Shown: positions 1 through 8,283 of the stretch, piece after piece
Position numbering within the stretch: position 1 is the first letter of the stretch
Layout: every line of letters starts with the position of its first letter
Source of the DNA: Stenotrophomonas sp. SAU14A_NAIMI4_8
GTDB lineage: Bacteria; Pseudomonadota; Gammaproteobacteria; Xanthomonadales; Xanthomonadaceae
Assembly: GCF_003086695.1 (NCBI RefSeq)
Contig: NZ_CP025999.1
Coordinates: forward strand, 1,653,680-1,717,679
Length of the DNA: 64,000 bases
Direction: 5' to 3'
Notes under the pieces: model-generated
What the model was told of the DNA's origin: nothing
What the model saw: the letters and a program-made list of their open reading frames with translations, nothing else
Databases searched by the model: none
Program-made: the position numbers and the translations under genes

Positions 1-396
1 GCGCTGGGCTGCATCCAGTCGCTGAGCTGCCACACCGACAAATGCCCGACCGGCATCGCCACCCAGAACCCGGCGCGCTGGAAGCACCTGGATGCTCCGG
101 ACAAGGCCACGCGGGTGTACAGCTACCACGAGCACACGCTGCACGCGTTGAAGGAACTGCTGTGTGCCGCCGGGTTGAACGACCCGGCAGAGTTGGGGCC
201 GGAGCATATCCTGCGTCGCGTTTCGCCGGTCGAGATCCGTTCGCTGGCCACGCTGTACCGCTATCTGGAACCGGGCGAGCTGCTGCACAAAGTGCCCGAT
301 CACGCGGTGTTCCATGCGTTCTGGGCCGATGCCCGCAGCGATTCGTTCCAGCCGCCAGCGCGCATCCAGGCGCTGCGCGCCAGCAAATCGCGCTAG
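1..396 (+). CDS. FMN-binding glutamate synthase family protein, C-terminal fragment
   Basis: Open from the first base of the window and ending in TAG at 394-396, so only the last 131 residues are visible. The segment begins ALGCIQSLSCHTDKCPTGIA, which matches the end of the FMN/Fe-S synthase domain of the glutamate synthase large-subunit family (that family has a CHT-x-x-CP-x-G motif where cluster ligands lie). What follows (ARWKHLD..., LLHKVPDHAVFHAFWADA) fits the stand-alone 'glutamate synthase-related' proteins of about 500-550 aa rather than true GltB, which would continue into a GXGXG beta-helix domain. Substrate cannot be told from this fragment. A REP pair follows 8 bp after the stop. 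Confidence 0.8.
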   Translation, partial: ALGCIQSLSCHTDKCPTGIATQNPARWKHLDAPDKATRVYSYHEHTLHALKELLCAAGLNDPAELGPEHILRRVSPVEIRSLATLYRYLEPGELLHKVPDHAVFHAFWADARSDSFQPPARIQALRASKSR

Positions 397-404
397 CCGC
401 CGTT

Positions 405-469
405 GTAGAGTCGAGCTTGCTCGACTGCTTTTATCAATCGCAATGCAGTCGAGCATGGCTCGACTCTAC
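405..469. repeat. GTAG REP inverted pair (GTCGAGC class)
   Basis: Two head-to-head REP units: GTAGAGTCGAGCTTGCTCGA on the plus strand at 405 and the complementary unit ending CTAC at 466-469, with about 19 bp between. Each unit has its own short palindrome, and the pair can fold into one long hairpin. The right unit ends just before the AAGGA ribosome site (470-474) of the next gene. Confidence 0.9.
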
Positions 470-480
470 AAGGACATGCC

Positions 481-942
481 ATGCAGTTCAGAACCGGCAC
501 CGCCGATGATGTAGCCACGCTGTGGGCATTGCGCACCCGCTGCGTGCGCGAGACCTGCAGCAGCCATTATCCGCCCGAGGTGATCGCACCGTGGTCGGCC
601 TCGCCGCCACCGTCGCAGTACGCGCGGCTGCTGGGGCAGGGCGGCTGCGTGGTGGCTGAGGATGCGCAGGGCGCACTGCTGGGGTTTGGCGTGTTCGACA
701 GCGACGCCAACGAGGTGGACGCGTTGTTCGTCGATCCGGATCGGGGCGGGCAGGGTATTGGTCAGGCGTTGATGCAGCGGTTGCTGGCGATGGCCGATCC
801 CAAGCGCGAGGTGGTGCTGTCGGCCTCGCTGAACGCCGTCGCGTTCTACCAGCGCCAGGGCTTCGTGGCCGACCGGGAGGAGCTGTACCCGCACCCCAGC
901 GGCGTAGCCCTGGCCTCGGTGCGCATGCACCGCCCCTTGTAG
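481..942 (+). CDS. GNAT family N-acetyltransferase
   Basis: 153 aa, the length of a minimal GNAT fold. The acetyl-CoA-binding signature is visible near residues 83-100 (VDPDRGGQGIGQALMQRLL, the R/Q-x-x-G-x-G/A motif A), followed by a C-terminal NAVAFYQRQGF segment typical of motif B. Substrate is unknown. The start at 481 follows an AAGGA Shine-Dalgarno at 470-474. The stop codon TAG (940-942) is part of the GTAG head of the following REP, so the repeat supplies the end of this gene. Sandwiched between two REP clusters, it is probably transcribed alone. Confidence 0.85.
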   Translation: MQFRTGTADDVATLWALRTRCVRETCSSHYPPEVIAPWSASPPPSQYARLLGQGGCVVAEDAQGALLGFGVFDSDANEVDALFVDPDRGGQGIGQALMQRLLAMADPKREVVLSASLNAVAFYQRQGFVADREELYPHPSGVALASVRMHRPL

Positions 943-1057
943 AGTCGAGCTTGCTCGACTGCTTTTCCGCTTTTGTAGAGTCGAGCTTGCTCGACTGTTT
1001 TTCCATCAGTCGAGCAAGCTCGACTCTACCGAAGCAGTCGAGCAAGCTCGACTCTAC
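939..1057. repeat. Cluster of four GTAG REPs (two direct, two inverted)
   Basis: Plus-oriented units start at 939 and 975; minus-oriented units end CTAC at 1026-1029 and 1054-1057. All carry the GTCGAGC(T)TGCTCGAC-type core. The two halves form a larger inverted repeat between the convergent GNAT and flavoprotein genes. The first unit overlaps the GNAT stop codon. Confidence 0.9.
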
Positions 1058-1067
1058 AATCGCCGGG

Positions 1068-2315
1068 TCAGCGCGCTGCCAGCCACGCCACCACGCCTTC
1101 AGCCGCGCGCAGTCCGCTGGCATAGCAGGCGGTCAGCAGGTAGCCGCCGGTCGGCGCTTCCCAGTCCAGCATTTCGCCGGCGCAGAACACGCCCGGCATG
1201 GCGTTGAGCATCAGCTGGCGGTCCATGGCCTGCAGCCGCACACCGCCCGCGGTGCTGATCACCTCGGCCATCGGCCGCGGTCGCAGCAGCCGCAGGGGCA
1301 GGCGCTTGAGCGTTGCTGCCACGGCCGGCAGATCGTTGCCGGCGTCCTTGCCCAGGTGCTCGAACACCAGCGCGGCCTTCACCGCATCCAGACCGGCCTG
1401 GCGGCGCAGGTGTTCGCCAAAGCTCCGGCCCTTGCGCGGCCGGGACAGGTCGGCCAGCAGGCGTGCCTCGTCACGGCCGGGTACAAGATCCAGGGCCAGC
1501 ACGGCATGGCCATCGCGGTTGATGGTGTCGCGCAGATCAGCGGCCAGCGCGTAGACCAGGCTGCCTTCGATGCCATAGCTGCTGGCCACGCACTCACCCT
1601 GCAGCGACTGCGGCCGACCCTGCAGATCGGTCCAATAGGCCACCACCGGCTTGAGTGGGGCGCCGGCATGGCGCTGGGCGAAATGCGGGCTCCAGTCCAC
1701 GTCGAACCCGCAGTTGGCCGGCTGCAGCGGCGCGACATCCACGCCGCGTGCCTGCAGCGGTGCCACCCAGGCGCCATCGCTGCCCAGCTGCGGCCAACTG
1801 CCGCCGCCCAGGGCCAGCACCGTGGCATCGGCGTGTACGCGCACCTCGCCGTGTTCGCTGGCGAACTGCAGGGCACCGTCATCGGCCCAGCCGGTCCAGC
1901 GATGATTGACGTGCAGGCGCACGTCCCGTTCCTTCAGGCGCCGTACCCAGCCGCGCAGCAGCGGGGCCGCCTTGCGGTCCACCGGAAACACCCGGCCGGA
2001 ACTGCCGACGTAGGTTTCCACGCCGAACCCTGAGGCCCACTCACGCAGTGCCTGCGCATCGAAGCCGTCCAGCCAGTCACCCACGGCGGCGCTGTGTTCG
2101 CGGTAACGGCTGTCGAACAACGGCCGTTCGTCGGAATGGGTCAGGTTCAGCCCGCCCTTGCCGGCAATCAGGAACTTGCGGCCGGGCGAGCCCTTGGCCT
2201 CGTACAGATCGACCTCCAGGCCGGCGGCGCGCAGGCGCTCGGCGGCGAACAGGCCAGCCGGGCCGCCGCCGACCACGGCGACGCGGCGCGGCGGTTGCAG
2301 ATCAGGGTTGGACAT
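1068..2315 (-). CDS. NAD(P)/FAD-dependent oxidoreductase (BaiN/HI0933-like flavoprotein)
   Basis: 415 aa. The N-terminus has the Rossmann dinucleotide-binding motif (VAVVGGGPAGLFAAERL, residues about 11-27) and then the GRKFLIAGKGGLNLTHS stretch that marks the HI0933/BaiN flavoprotein family. The C-terminus has the second FAD contact (GVFCAGEMLDWEAPTGGYLL). Substrate is not known; members are often annotated only as flavoproteins. I chose ATG 2315 (MSNPDLQ); the frame is open further upstream but that part lies inside the FKBP gene. The start overlaps the FKBP stop (2302-2304), suggesting translational coupling. Confidence 0.85.
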   Translation of the reverse strand: MSNPDLQPPRRVAVVGGGPAGLFAAERLRAAGLEVDLYEAKGSPGRKFLIAGKGGLNLTHSDERPLFDSRYREHSAAVGDWLDGFDAQALREWASGFGVETYVGSSGRVFPVDRKAAPLLRGWVRRLKERDVRLHVNHRWTGWADDGALQFASEHGEVRVHADATVLALGGGSWPQLGSDGAWVAPLQARGVDVAPLQPANCGFDVDWSPHFAQRHAGAPLKPVVAYWTDLQGRPQSLQGECVASSYGIEGSLVYALAADLRDTINRDGHAVLALDLVPGRDEARLLADLSRPRKGRSFGEHLRRQAGLDAVKAALVFEHLGKDAGNDLPAVAATLKRLPLRLLRPRPMAEVISTAGGVRLQAMDRQLMLNAMPGVFCAGEMLDWEAPTGGYLLTACYASGLRAAEGVVAWLAAR

Positions 2316-2736
2316 CGAGCAGCTCGACGTCGAACACCAGCGAGGAGCCGGCCGGGATCGGGCCGACGCCACGGTCGCCATAGCCGTAGTCCGGCGGGAT
2401 CATCAGGGTGCGCTTGCCGCCCACTTTCATGCCGGCCACGCCTTCGTCCCAGCCACGGATGACCTGGCCGGCGCCCAACGCGAAGACGAAGGGCTGGCCG
2501 CGGCCGACCGAGCTGTCGAAGGTCTTGCCGTGCTTGTTCTCGGTGCGGTTGTCGTAGATCCAACCGGTGTAGTGCACGGTCACTTTCTGCCCGGGCACGG
2601 CTTCGGCGCCGGTTCCCACCTGGGTATCGATGCGTTCGAAGGTGGTCAGGGTGCCGCCCGGCGGCGGGCCGGCGGGTTCGGACGAACAACCGGCGGCAAC
2701 AAGGGACAGCAGCAGGGGAAGCAGCAGGCGGCGCAT
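2302..2736 (-). CDS. FKBP-type peptidyl-prolyl isomerase, lipoprotein
   Basis: 144 aa. A short signal peptide ends in a lipobox (SLVAAGC, Cys about residue 17), so the protein is probably anchored in the envelope. The remainder is one FKBP domain: VTVHYTGWIYD, FDSSVGRGQPFVFALG, VIRGWDEGVAGMKVGGKR and LVFDVELLDV are the classic FKBP strands and active-site region. It should catalyse cis-trans isomerisation of prolyl bonds in exported proteins. Start ATG 2736 is chosen because it gives the signal peptide; longer starts run into the divergent gene. Its 3' end overlaps the flavoprotein start. Confidence 0.88.
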   Translation of the reverse strand: MRRLLLPLLLSLVAAGCSSEPAGPPPGGTLTTFERIDTQVGTGAEAVPGQKVTVHYTGWIYDNRTENKHGKTFDSSVGRGQPFVFALGAGQVIRGWDEGVAGMKVGGKRTLMIPPDYGYGDRGVGPIPAGSSLVFDVELLDVQP

Positions 2737-2802
2737 CGGGCGTCTCCGTAGGGTGTTCGCGGGCGGCAAGGGTAGCGCATCGGCGCCGGGTATCATGGTG
2801 GC

Positions 2803-3168
2803 ATGGCCAAACTTCTGCTCAACCTGCGCAATGTCGGCGACGACGAGTACGCCGATGTGTGCACCCTGCTGGACCAGCACGGCATCGCCTGGTATCGCAC
2901 CGAACCCAGCCCCTGGGGCATTTCCAATGGCGGCCTGTGGCTGCGCGATGATGCGGACCAGCCGCGGGCCAAGGCCCTGATGGCCGATTACCAGGCCGAG
3001 CGGGCGCCGCGCATCCGTGCCGAGCGCGAGCAGGCGCTGCGCGATGGCACGGCCGAAACGTTCGGCAGCGTGCTGCGGCGGCGGCCGCTGTTCGTGGCGC
3101 TGGTGCTGCTGGGGATGGCGGGTGCGGCGGCGCTGGTGCTGCTGCCGTTCATGTTGTTGCGGGGATAG
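2803..3168 (+). CDS. DUF6164 family membrane-anchored protein
   Basis: 121 aa. The N-terminal two thirds is soluble (MAKLLLNLRNVGDDEYADVC..., WLRDDADQPRAKALMADYQ) and resembles the small 'DUF2007/DUF6164' signal-transducing type fold; residues about 96-119 form one hydrophobic C-terminal helix (LFVALVLLGMAGAAALVLLP). No catalytic motif is visible and the function is unknown. It is divergent from the FKBP gene with 66 bp between starts, so the two promoters probably lie in that gap. Family assignment is from recalled sequence pattern and is moderately sure. Confidence 0.7.
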   Translation: MAKLLLNLRNVGDDEYADVCTLLDQHGIAWYRTEPSPWGISNGGLWLRDDADQPRAKALMADYQAERAPRIRAEREQALRDGTAETFGSVLRRRPLFVALVLLGMAGAAALVLLPFMLLRG

Positions 3169-3179
3169 GGGGCTGTTGC

Positions 3180-3474
3180 GGACGGCTTGCACCCGGCACC
3201 CGCCGAAGCAACGTCAACGTCAAAAGCGGGTTTTCCGTGAACGGGCAGGGCGGTGGGGGCAGGCGGGGGACGGCAAGAGCTGCTCCTGCGTGCCTCGTAG
3301 AGCGCCTTGCTCGTGCGCGCAATCCTGCGCGCCCGGCAAGACCGGGGTTGGGCGTCCTGCCCAACCCGCCCGAGGCATGCCTCGGGCCCATGGCGCTCTG
3401 CGCCCCCGCCTGCCCCACCGCCCCGCCTCTGACAATCCCCGCGGCTGTCGGTAGGTGTCGACCTTGGTCGACAC
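3180..3474 (+). repeat. Composite hairpin element A
   Basis: Fills most of the 384-bp gap before trhO. In order: a GCACCCGCCGAAG end, two AACGTC hexamers and AAAAGC (3208-3227), a long hairpin with arms 3248-3269 and 3403-3424 (core GGCAGGCGGGGG), a CTCTGACA...CCCGCGGCTG joint, and a terminal GTAG REP (3451-3474, GTGTCGACCTTGGTCGACAC core). The loop contains an extra ~83 bp (3307-3389) with three palindromes that copy B lacks. See copies B, C1, C2, D1 and D2. Confidence 0.75.
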
Positions 3475-3486
3475 AGGGAACCGCAC

Positions 3487-3525
3487 GGGGTCGGATCCCT
3501 TTGCTGCGCAGAGGGCTCTGACCCC
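3487..3525 (-). repeat. GGGGTC mini-palindrome, copy 1
   Basis: 39-bp imperfect palindrome GGGGTCGGATCCC ... GGGCTCTGACCCC. One arm always reads GATCC and the other GAGCC/GCTC, so the element has an orientation. This copy sits 28 bp before the trhO start. Confidence 0.8.
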
Positions 3526-3552
3526 GATGTCTGAAGGCGGTAAAATGGCGGA

Positions 3553-4320
3553 ATGATCGCCAATACCGCTGCCTATCACTTCGCCGTCATCGACGCCCCC
3601 CAGGCCCTGTGCGACCAGCTGCTGGCGCGTGCCGAGGCGGCGGCGCTGCGCGGCACGATCCTGGTGGCGGGCGAGGGGCTGAACCTGTTCCTGGCCGGGG
3701 CGCCGCAGGCGGTGCAGGACTTCTACGCGCACCTGCACGCTGATGCGCGGTTTGCCGACATGCGGGTCAAGACCAGCGTCAGCGAACACCAGCCCTTCGC
3801 GCGGCTGAAGGCCAAGGTGAAGGACGAGATCATCAGCTTCCGGCGCGACGATGGCCAGCCGCTGGCCTACCCGCGTGCGCCGGCGGTCGATCCGGCCACG
3901 GTGCAGCGCTGGCTGCGCCAGGGCCACGACGATGCCGGCAAGCCGGTGGTGATGCTCGATACGCGCAACCTGCAGGAGGTGGCCCATGGCACCTTCAAGG
4001 ATGCGCTGGTGCTGCCCATCGAGAAGTTCACCGATCTGCCTGAAGCGCTGGCGCCGCATCGGCAGGCGCTGCAGGACAGCACGGTGGTCAGCTTCTGCAC
4101 CGGCGGCATCCGTTGCGAAAAGGCGGCGCTGTGGATGGTCAACGATGGCATGGACAATGTCCTGCAGCTCGATGGCGGCATCCTGGGCTATTTCGAGGAG
4201 GTCGGTGGCGAAGGCTACGAGGGTCGCTGCTTCGTCTTCGACGAGCGGGTGGCGCTGGATGCCGAGCTGAAGCCGCTGGTCGACCAGCCGCTGCCCGAGC
4301 CGCGCCCCAGCGCATTCTGA
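3553..4320 (+). CDS. trhO: tRNA uridine(34) hydroxylase TrhO (rhodanese family)
   Basis: 255 aa. The N-terminal acylphosphatase-like domain (LRGTILVAGEGLNLFLAG, residues about 34-51) is followed by a rhodanese domain (PVVMLDTRN at about 133-141). The active-site loop FCTGGIRCEKA carries the catalytic Cys182 and a second Cys188, as in E. coli YceA/TrhO. Family knowledge: it makes 5-hydroxyuridine at position 34 of certain tRNAs using O2, a step towards cmo5U/mo5U. The C-terminal cysteine-rich zinc-type extension seen in some homologues is absent here. Apparently single-gene; a GGGGTC palindrome and composite element A lie upstream. Confidence 0.9.
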   Translation: MIANTAAYHFAVIDAPQALCDQLLARAEAAALRGTILVAGEGLNLFLAGAPQAVQDFYAHLHADARFADMRVKTSVSEHQPFARLKAKVKDEIISFRRDDGQPLAYPRAPAVDPATVQRWLRQGHDDAGKPVVMLDTRNLQEVAHGTFKDALVLPIEKFTDLPEALAPHRQALQDSTVVSFCTGGIRCEKAALWMVNDGMDNVLQLDGGILGYFEEVGGEGYEGRCFVFDERVALDAELKPLVDQPLPEPRPSAF

Positions 4321-4439
4321 ACTGCCCTTGAGGTCGCGCCGGTACATGCCCGGCGCCCCTGAACCGGTTCGGCAGGAATCAGCATTCCGCCACCGTCACT
4401 GGCCGTGGCGCCGTGGCGACCCCATGCAGGGGGAATCCT

Positions 4440-5453
4440 GTGACGGAAAACCCCCTGATGATCCCGTTGTCGATCCTCGACCTGGCCCCGGTCTGCGAGG
4501 GCAGTGATACCACCGCCGCCTTCGCCAACATGCTGGAACTGGCCCAGCATGCCGATGCGCTGGGCTACCGCCGCTACTGGCTGGCCGAACACCACAACAT
4601 GCCCGGCATCGCCAGCGCCGCCACCGCGGTGCTGATCGGCCACGTGGCCGGGGGCACGCGGCGCATCCGCGTCGGCGCCGGCGGCATCATGCTGCCCAAC
4701 CATGCGCCACTGCAGGTGGCCGAGCAGTTCGGCACGCTGGCATCGCTGTACCCGGACCGCATCGATCTGGGCCTGGGCCGTGCGCCGGGCACCGACCAGC
4801 CCACGGCGCGTGCGCTGCGCCGCTACTTCGACAGTGCCGACCAGTTCCCGCAGGACGTGCGCGAGGTGCTGCATTACTTCGAGCCGGTGCAGGCCGGGCA
4901 GGCGGTGCAGGCAGTGCCCGGCGGCGGTCTGCGGGTGCCGACCTGGATCCTCGGTTCCAGCCTGTTCGGTGCGCGCCTTGCCGCCTCCATGGGGCTGCCG
5001 TACGCGTTCGCCTCGCACTTCGCGCCCGATGCGATGGATGAAGCGCTGGCCGTCTACCGCCGTGAGTTCCGGCCCTCGGCCACGCTGAAGCAGCCGCACG
5101 CGATGCTGGCGCTGAACGTCGTGGCCAGCGACAGCGAAGCCGAATCGCGCCGGCTGTTCACCAGCCAGCAGCAGAGCTTCGTCAACCTGCGCCGTGGCCG
5201 CCCGGGCCGCATTCCCGCGCCGATCGATGACATCGACAGCTTCTGGGAACCGCATGAAAAGCTGGGCGTGGAACGCGCCCTGGCCTGCACCGTGCTGGGC
5301 GATGCGCAGCAGGTGGGCGAGGGTATCGCCGCCTTCGTCGACCGCCACGCGCCGGACGAACTGCTGCTTACCGCCAACCTGTATGACCACCGCGCGCGCC
5401 TGCGTTCGTTCGAACTGGCCATGCAGGCCTGGCACGCCCGCCACGCCGGCTGA
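4440..5453 (+). CDS. LLM class flavin-dependent oxidoreductase
   Basis: 337 aa from the GTG at 4440, which has an AGGGGGA ribosome site 6 bp upstream; an ATG at 4458 ([12 protein letters not shown]) is the other likely start. The protein is a bacterial luciferase-like TIM barrel: [39 protein letters not shown] and [15 protein letters not shown] are hallmarks of the single-component 'group 1' luciferase-like monooxygenases (YhbW type). It should bind FMN; the substrate is unknown. It is 119 bp after trhO and 69 bp before the next CDS, with no clear terminator in either gap. Confidence 0.88.
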   Translation: MTENPLMIPLSILDLAPVCEGSDTTAAFANMLELAQHADALGYRRYWLAEHHNMPGIASAATAVLIGHVAGGTRRIRVGAGGIMLPNHAPLQVAEQFGTLASLYPDRIDLGLGRAPGTDQPTARALRRYFDSADQFPQDVREVLHYFEPVQAGQAVQAVPGGGLRVPTWILGSSLFGARLAASMGLPYAFASHFAPDAMDEALAVYRREFRPSATLKQPHAMLALNVVASDSEAESRRLFTSQQQSFVNLRRGRPGRIPAPIDDIDSFWEPHEKLGVERALACTVLGDAQQVGEGIAAFVDRHAPDELLLTANLYDHRARLRSFELAMQAWHARHAG

Positions 5454-5495
5454 ACGTTTGCGTCACGGTGCATTGCAGGGCGACGCGCTCTGATG

Positions 5496-5518
5496 GGGGC
5501 TCCTGATTCCGGAGCCCC
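5496..5518 (+). promoter_or_regulatory. Stem-loop enclosing the ribosome-binding site of the PPOX gene
   Basis: GGGGCTCC (5496-5503) pairs perfectly with GGAGCCCC (5511-5518) around a 7-nt loop. The only Shine-Dalgarno-like GGAG (5511-5514), 8 nt before ATG 5523, lies in the 3' arm. In RNA the site would be masked, which may regulate translation. There is no U tract, so it is not a typical terminator. Confidence 0.5.
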
Positions 5519-5522
5519 TTCC

Positions 5523-6020
5523 ATGACCGATACCCGTGCCGAGCACATCGCCCAGTTGTCCGAACTGATCAAGGACGTGGAGGTGGCCATGTTCACCACC
5601 ACCGGCGTGGACGGTCGGCTGTACAGCCGGCCGCTGGGCACCCAGCAGGTCGATTTCGACGGCGACCTGTGGTTCGCCACCGCCGCCGACAGCCCGAAGG
5701 TGGCGGAGATTGCCTTGAATCCGCGCGTCAACGTGGCCTACGCCTCCACGTCGAAGAATACTTACGTGTCGGTGTCTGGCCGGGCGCGCATCGTGGACGA
5801 CCGTGAAAAGATCGAGGCGCTGTGGTCGCCGGCGATGAAGCTGTTCTTCCCCGGCGGCAAGGATGATCCGAACCTTCGCCTGATCCAGGTACGTGCGGAG
5901 ACCGCCGAGTACTGGGAAGGCCCAGGCACGCTGCTGGGCAAGGCGTTGAGCTTCGTTTTGTCGGCAGTGCAGGATGATCCGTCGCAGTTGGGCGATAACG
6001 GATTCATCGATCTGCGGTGA
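5523..6020 (+). CDS. Pyridoxamine 5'-phosphate oxidase family (general stress protein 26-like)
   Basis: 165 aa with the split-barrel flavin-binding fold: VAMFTTTGVDGRLYSRPLG, DLWFATAADSPKVAEIALNPRVNVAYAS and YVSVSGRARIVDD match the GS26/PPOX-like family. Such proteins bind FMN or FAD; the physiological role is unclear, and no true PdxH substrate motif is evident. Start ATG 5523 (MTDTRAEH) is preferred to the in-frame ATG 5493 because the latter lies in the hairpin and extends past the family's usual beginning. Followed by a REP pair and a convergent gene. Confidence 0.82.
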   Translation: MTDTRAEHIAQLSELIKDVEVAMFTTTGVDGRLYSRPLGTQQVDFDGDLWFATAADSPKVAEIALNPRVNVAYASTSKNTYVSVSGRARIVDDREKIEALWSPAMKLFFPGGKDDPNLRLIQVRAETAEYWEGPGTLLGKALSFVLSAVQDDPSQLGDNGFIDLR

Positions 6021-6028
6021 TGCACCCC

Positions 6029-6091
6029 CGCCGGGCATGGCCCGGCGCTACCGATCGGGTCGTGGTGGGTAGCGCCGGGCCATGCCCGGCG
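6029..6091. repeat. GTAG REP inverted pair (CGCCGGGC class)
   Basis: A minus unit (CGCCGGGCATGGCCCGGCGC then CTAC) and a plus unit (GTAGCGCCGGGCCATGCCCG) are separated by about 18 bp, between two convergent genes. The arrangement could form a bidirectional terminator-like hairpin. Confidence 0.9.
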
Positions 6092-6108
6092 AGCCCTGCG
6101 GCCAACGC

Positions 6109-6768
6109 TCAGAACCAGCGCTGGAACAGGTCGGCGGTGTAACCGACCAGCTGGCCGGAACTGAAACCGAAGAAGGCCACCGCCACCACGCCGCCAATCC
6201 AGTTGAACAGCATCAGCGCGCCATCGCGTTCCAGCAACGCCAGCGAAAACAGCAGCAGCTGGAACCCGAACAGGTAGTTGGTGAACGGGATCGGCAGCGA
6301 CAGCAGCAGCCCCAGCAGGACCAGCAGCAGACCGGTGAAGGCGTGTGCCGGCGCTGGCGCCACACACTGCGGCATGCGCGGCTTCAGCATGCGGTCCAGC
6401 CGCCGCAGCGGCCGGTCGATGCGGTCCAGGAACCGGTGCATGGTGCCGCGGCGGGGCCCACGGCGGGCGATGAAGCCCGGCAGCCAGGGCTTGCGCATGC
6501 AGAACAGCATCTGCAGCCCGATCAGGATGACCAGCGGCCCGCTGACCGCGCCGCCCAGCCCCGGAATGGGGATGAAGGCCGGCAGGATGGCCACGAACAG
6601 GAATACGCCGAACGCGCTCTGCTGCAGGTCCTGCAGGATCTGGCCCAGCTTCATGTGCTGGGCCGGATCACCGAATTCGAACATCGCCAACAGGGTGCGG
6701 ATGCCCTCGTTGCGATAGCTCGGGCGCTCGTCGCCCGCGCCGTGGCCTGGATCAGGCGGTGAGCTCAT
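6109..6768 (-). CDS. Exopolysaccharide synthesis ExoD family membrane protein
   Basis: 219 aa. Opens with a short soluble segment, then several hydrophobic helices (FGVFLFVAILPAFIPIPG, LVILIGLQMLF, FTGLLLVLLGLLLSLPIPF, GGVVAVAFFGF). The paired proline-glycine turns (PIPGLGG, PIPFTNYLFG) are typical of ExoD-type proteins. ExoD was linked to exopolysaccharide and alkali tolerance in rhizobia; the biochemical role is not known. Start ATG 6768 (MSSPPDPG) overlaps the end of the CorC-like gene by 17 bp, so the two are co-transcribed and probably coupled. Confidence 0.8.
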   Translation of the reverse strand: MSSPPDPGHGAGDERPSYRNEGIRTLLAMFEFGDPAQHMKLGQILQDLQQSAFGVFLFVAILPAFIPIPGLGGAVSGPLVILIGLQMLFCMRKPWLPGFIARRGPRRGTMHRFLDRIDRPLRRLDRMLKPRMPQCVAPAPAHAFTGLLLVLLGLLLSLPIPFTNYLFGFQLLLFSLALLERDGALMLFNWIGGVVAVAFFGFSSGQLVGYTADLFQRWF

Positions 6769-8065
6769 CGGCCTGCTCGTCCGACAGGGTGCGCAGCAGC
6801 AGCTTGTCCACGCGGGCACCGTCCAGGTCCACCACTTCAAAGCGCCAGCCGGCCCAGTCGAAATACTCGCCCGCATGCGGGATGCGGCCGAAGTAGTGGA
6901 TGCACATGCCGGCCAGCGTGTAGTAATCGCCTTCCTCGGCATCGGGCAGCTCGTTGCTGCCGATCAGTTCGCGCAGGTCTTCGATCGGCAACGAGCCATC
7001 CACCAGCAGCGAGCCGTCTTCGCGGGTCACCACCAGCGCATCCTCGTCGGCGTTCTCCACCGCCTGCAGGCGGCCAACCACCGCGCCCATCAGGTCGCTG
7101 ATGGTCACCAGGCCCTGGATTTCACCGTATTCGTCCACCACCAGCGCCATCGACTGCTGTTCCTCGCGGAAGATTTCCAGCAGCTTCATCGCATGGGTCG
7201 ATTCGGACACATACAGCGCTTCGCGCAGGGTCTGGAACAGGGCGTTGTCGCCGCGTGCCATGCGGGTGGCCAGCGATTTCAGTTCCAGTACGCCGACCAC
7301 GTCCTGGTCGTTGTCGCGGAACACCGGATAGCGCGAGAACTCGTGCTCGGCCATGATTTCCAGGTTGCGCTCCAGGCCGGCCTGGGTGTCCAGCCAGGCA
7401 ATGCGGTTGCGCGGGGTCATCAGGCTGTCGGCGGTGCGGTCGCCCAGGCGCATCACGCGGTTCATCATGTCGCGCTCATGGGCGTCGATCACGCCGGCTT
7501 CGTGGCTTTCGGCCACCAGCATGCGGATTTCTTCTTCGGTGACCGAAGCGGCTTCGTCATTGCCCAGCCCCAGCACCTTCAGCACCAGCTGGGTGGTCTT
7601 GGACAGCAGCCAGACGAAGGGGAGCGCCAGCTTGGCCAGCCAGCTCATCGGCATGGCCACCAGGCCGGCGATGGACTCCGAACGGGTCAGTGCCAGGCGC
7701 TTGGGTACCAGTTCGCCGAAGATCAGCGTGATGAAGGTGATCAGGCTGACCGCCAGCACCGTGCCGATCTTGCCGGCGTAGGCAAAACCGGGCATCAGGC
7801 CCTGGATCCAGCCGGCGAACGCCTCGCCCAGCGCTTCACCGCCCAGGTAGCCGGTCAGCACGCCGATCACGGTGATGCCGATCTGCACGGTGGACAGGAA
7901 GCTTTCCGGCTTTTCGGACAGTTCCAGCGCCTTGGCCGCGCGCTTGGAGGTGCTGGCCATCTGCTTCAGGCGGCTCTTGCGCGAGGTCATGACCGACATC
8001 TCGGACATGGCGAAGAAGCCGTTCAGCAGAACAAGCGCGAAGACAATCAGGATCATTTCAAACAC
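6752..8065 (-). CDS. Hemolysin C/CorC family transporter (CNNM-CBS-CorC_HlyC)
   Basis: 437 aa with the standard three-part layout: an N-terminal DUF21/CNNM membrane domain (residues 1-190, four hydrophobic segments including LVLLNGFFAMSEMSVMTSRKSRLKQM), a pair of CBS domains (about 210-335, TPRNRIAWLDT... and VDEYGEIQGLVTISDLMGAVVG), and a C-terminal CorC_HlyC domain (LPDAEEGDYYTLAGM). Relatives such as E. coli YtfL/PaeA and CorC act in cation or polyamine efflux; no haemolytic role is implied. First gene of a two-gene minus operon with the ExoD-like gene. Confidence 0.88.
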   Translation of the reverse strand: MFEMILIVFALVLLNGFFAMSEMSVMTSRKSRLKQMASTSKRAAKALELSEKPESFLSTVQIGITVIGVLTGYLGGEALGEAFAGWIQGLMPGFAYAGKIGTVLAVSLITFITLIFGELVPKRLALTRSESIAGLVAMPMSWLAKLALPFVWLLSKTTQLVLKVLGLGNDEAASVTEEEIRMLVAESHEAGVIDAHERDMMNRVMRLGDRTADSLMTPRNRIAWLDTQAGLERNLEIMAEHEFSRYPVFRDNDQDVVGVLELKSLATRMARGDNALFQTLREALYVSESTHAMKLLEIFREEQQSMALVVDEYGEIQGLVTISDLMGAVVGRLQAVENADEDALVVTREDGSLLVDGSLPIEDLRELIGSNELPDAEEGDYYTLAGMCIHYFGRIPHAGEYFDWAGWRFEVVDLDGARVDKLLLRTLSDEQADELTA

Positions 8066-8283
8066 GGGCGTCGTCCCCGGTTGGTGGCAGGGAGGGCGGG
8101 TGCTTGCGGTGGCGGCTGGCGCTCAGGAACGGGGTCCGGCGCGGCGCGGGGGGATAAGGGTCGTCGTCCATAAGGTGCGCCCGGGGGCGCGCTGGCATCT
8201 TAGCAAAGGGGCGTGGCGGGATGGCAACTGCCTGTTCAGGTTGAGGGTTTTCCACCCCCGGAAGCGGGCGGGTATACCCGTGA

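Noticed and set aside
8066..8283. Candidate small RNA or metal riboswitch upstream of the CorC-like gene
   Set aside because: Some GC-rich pairing is possible, but I could not recognise a known motif; reporting it would be a guess.
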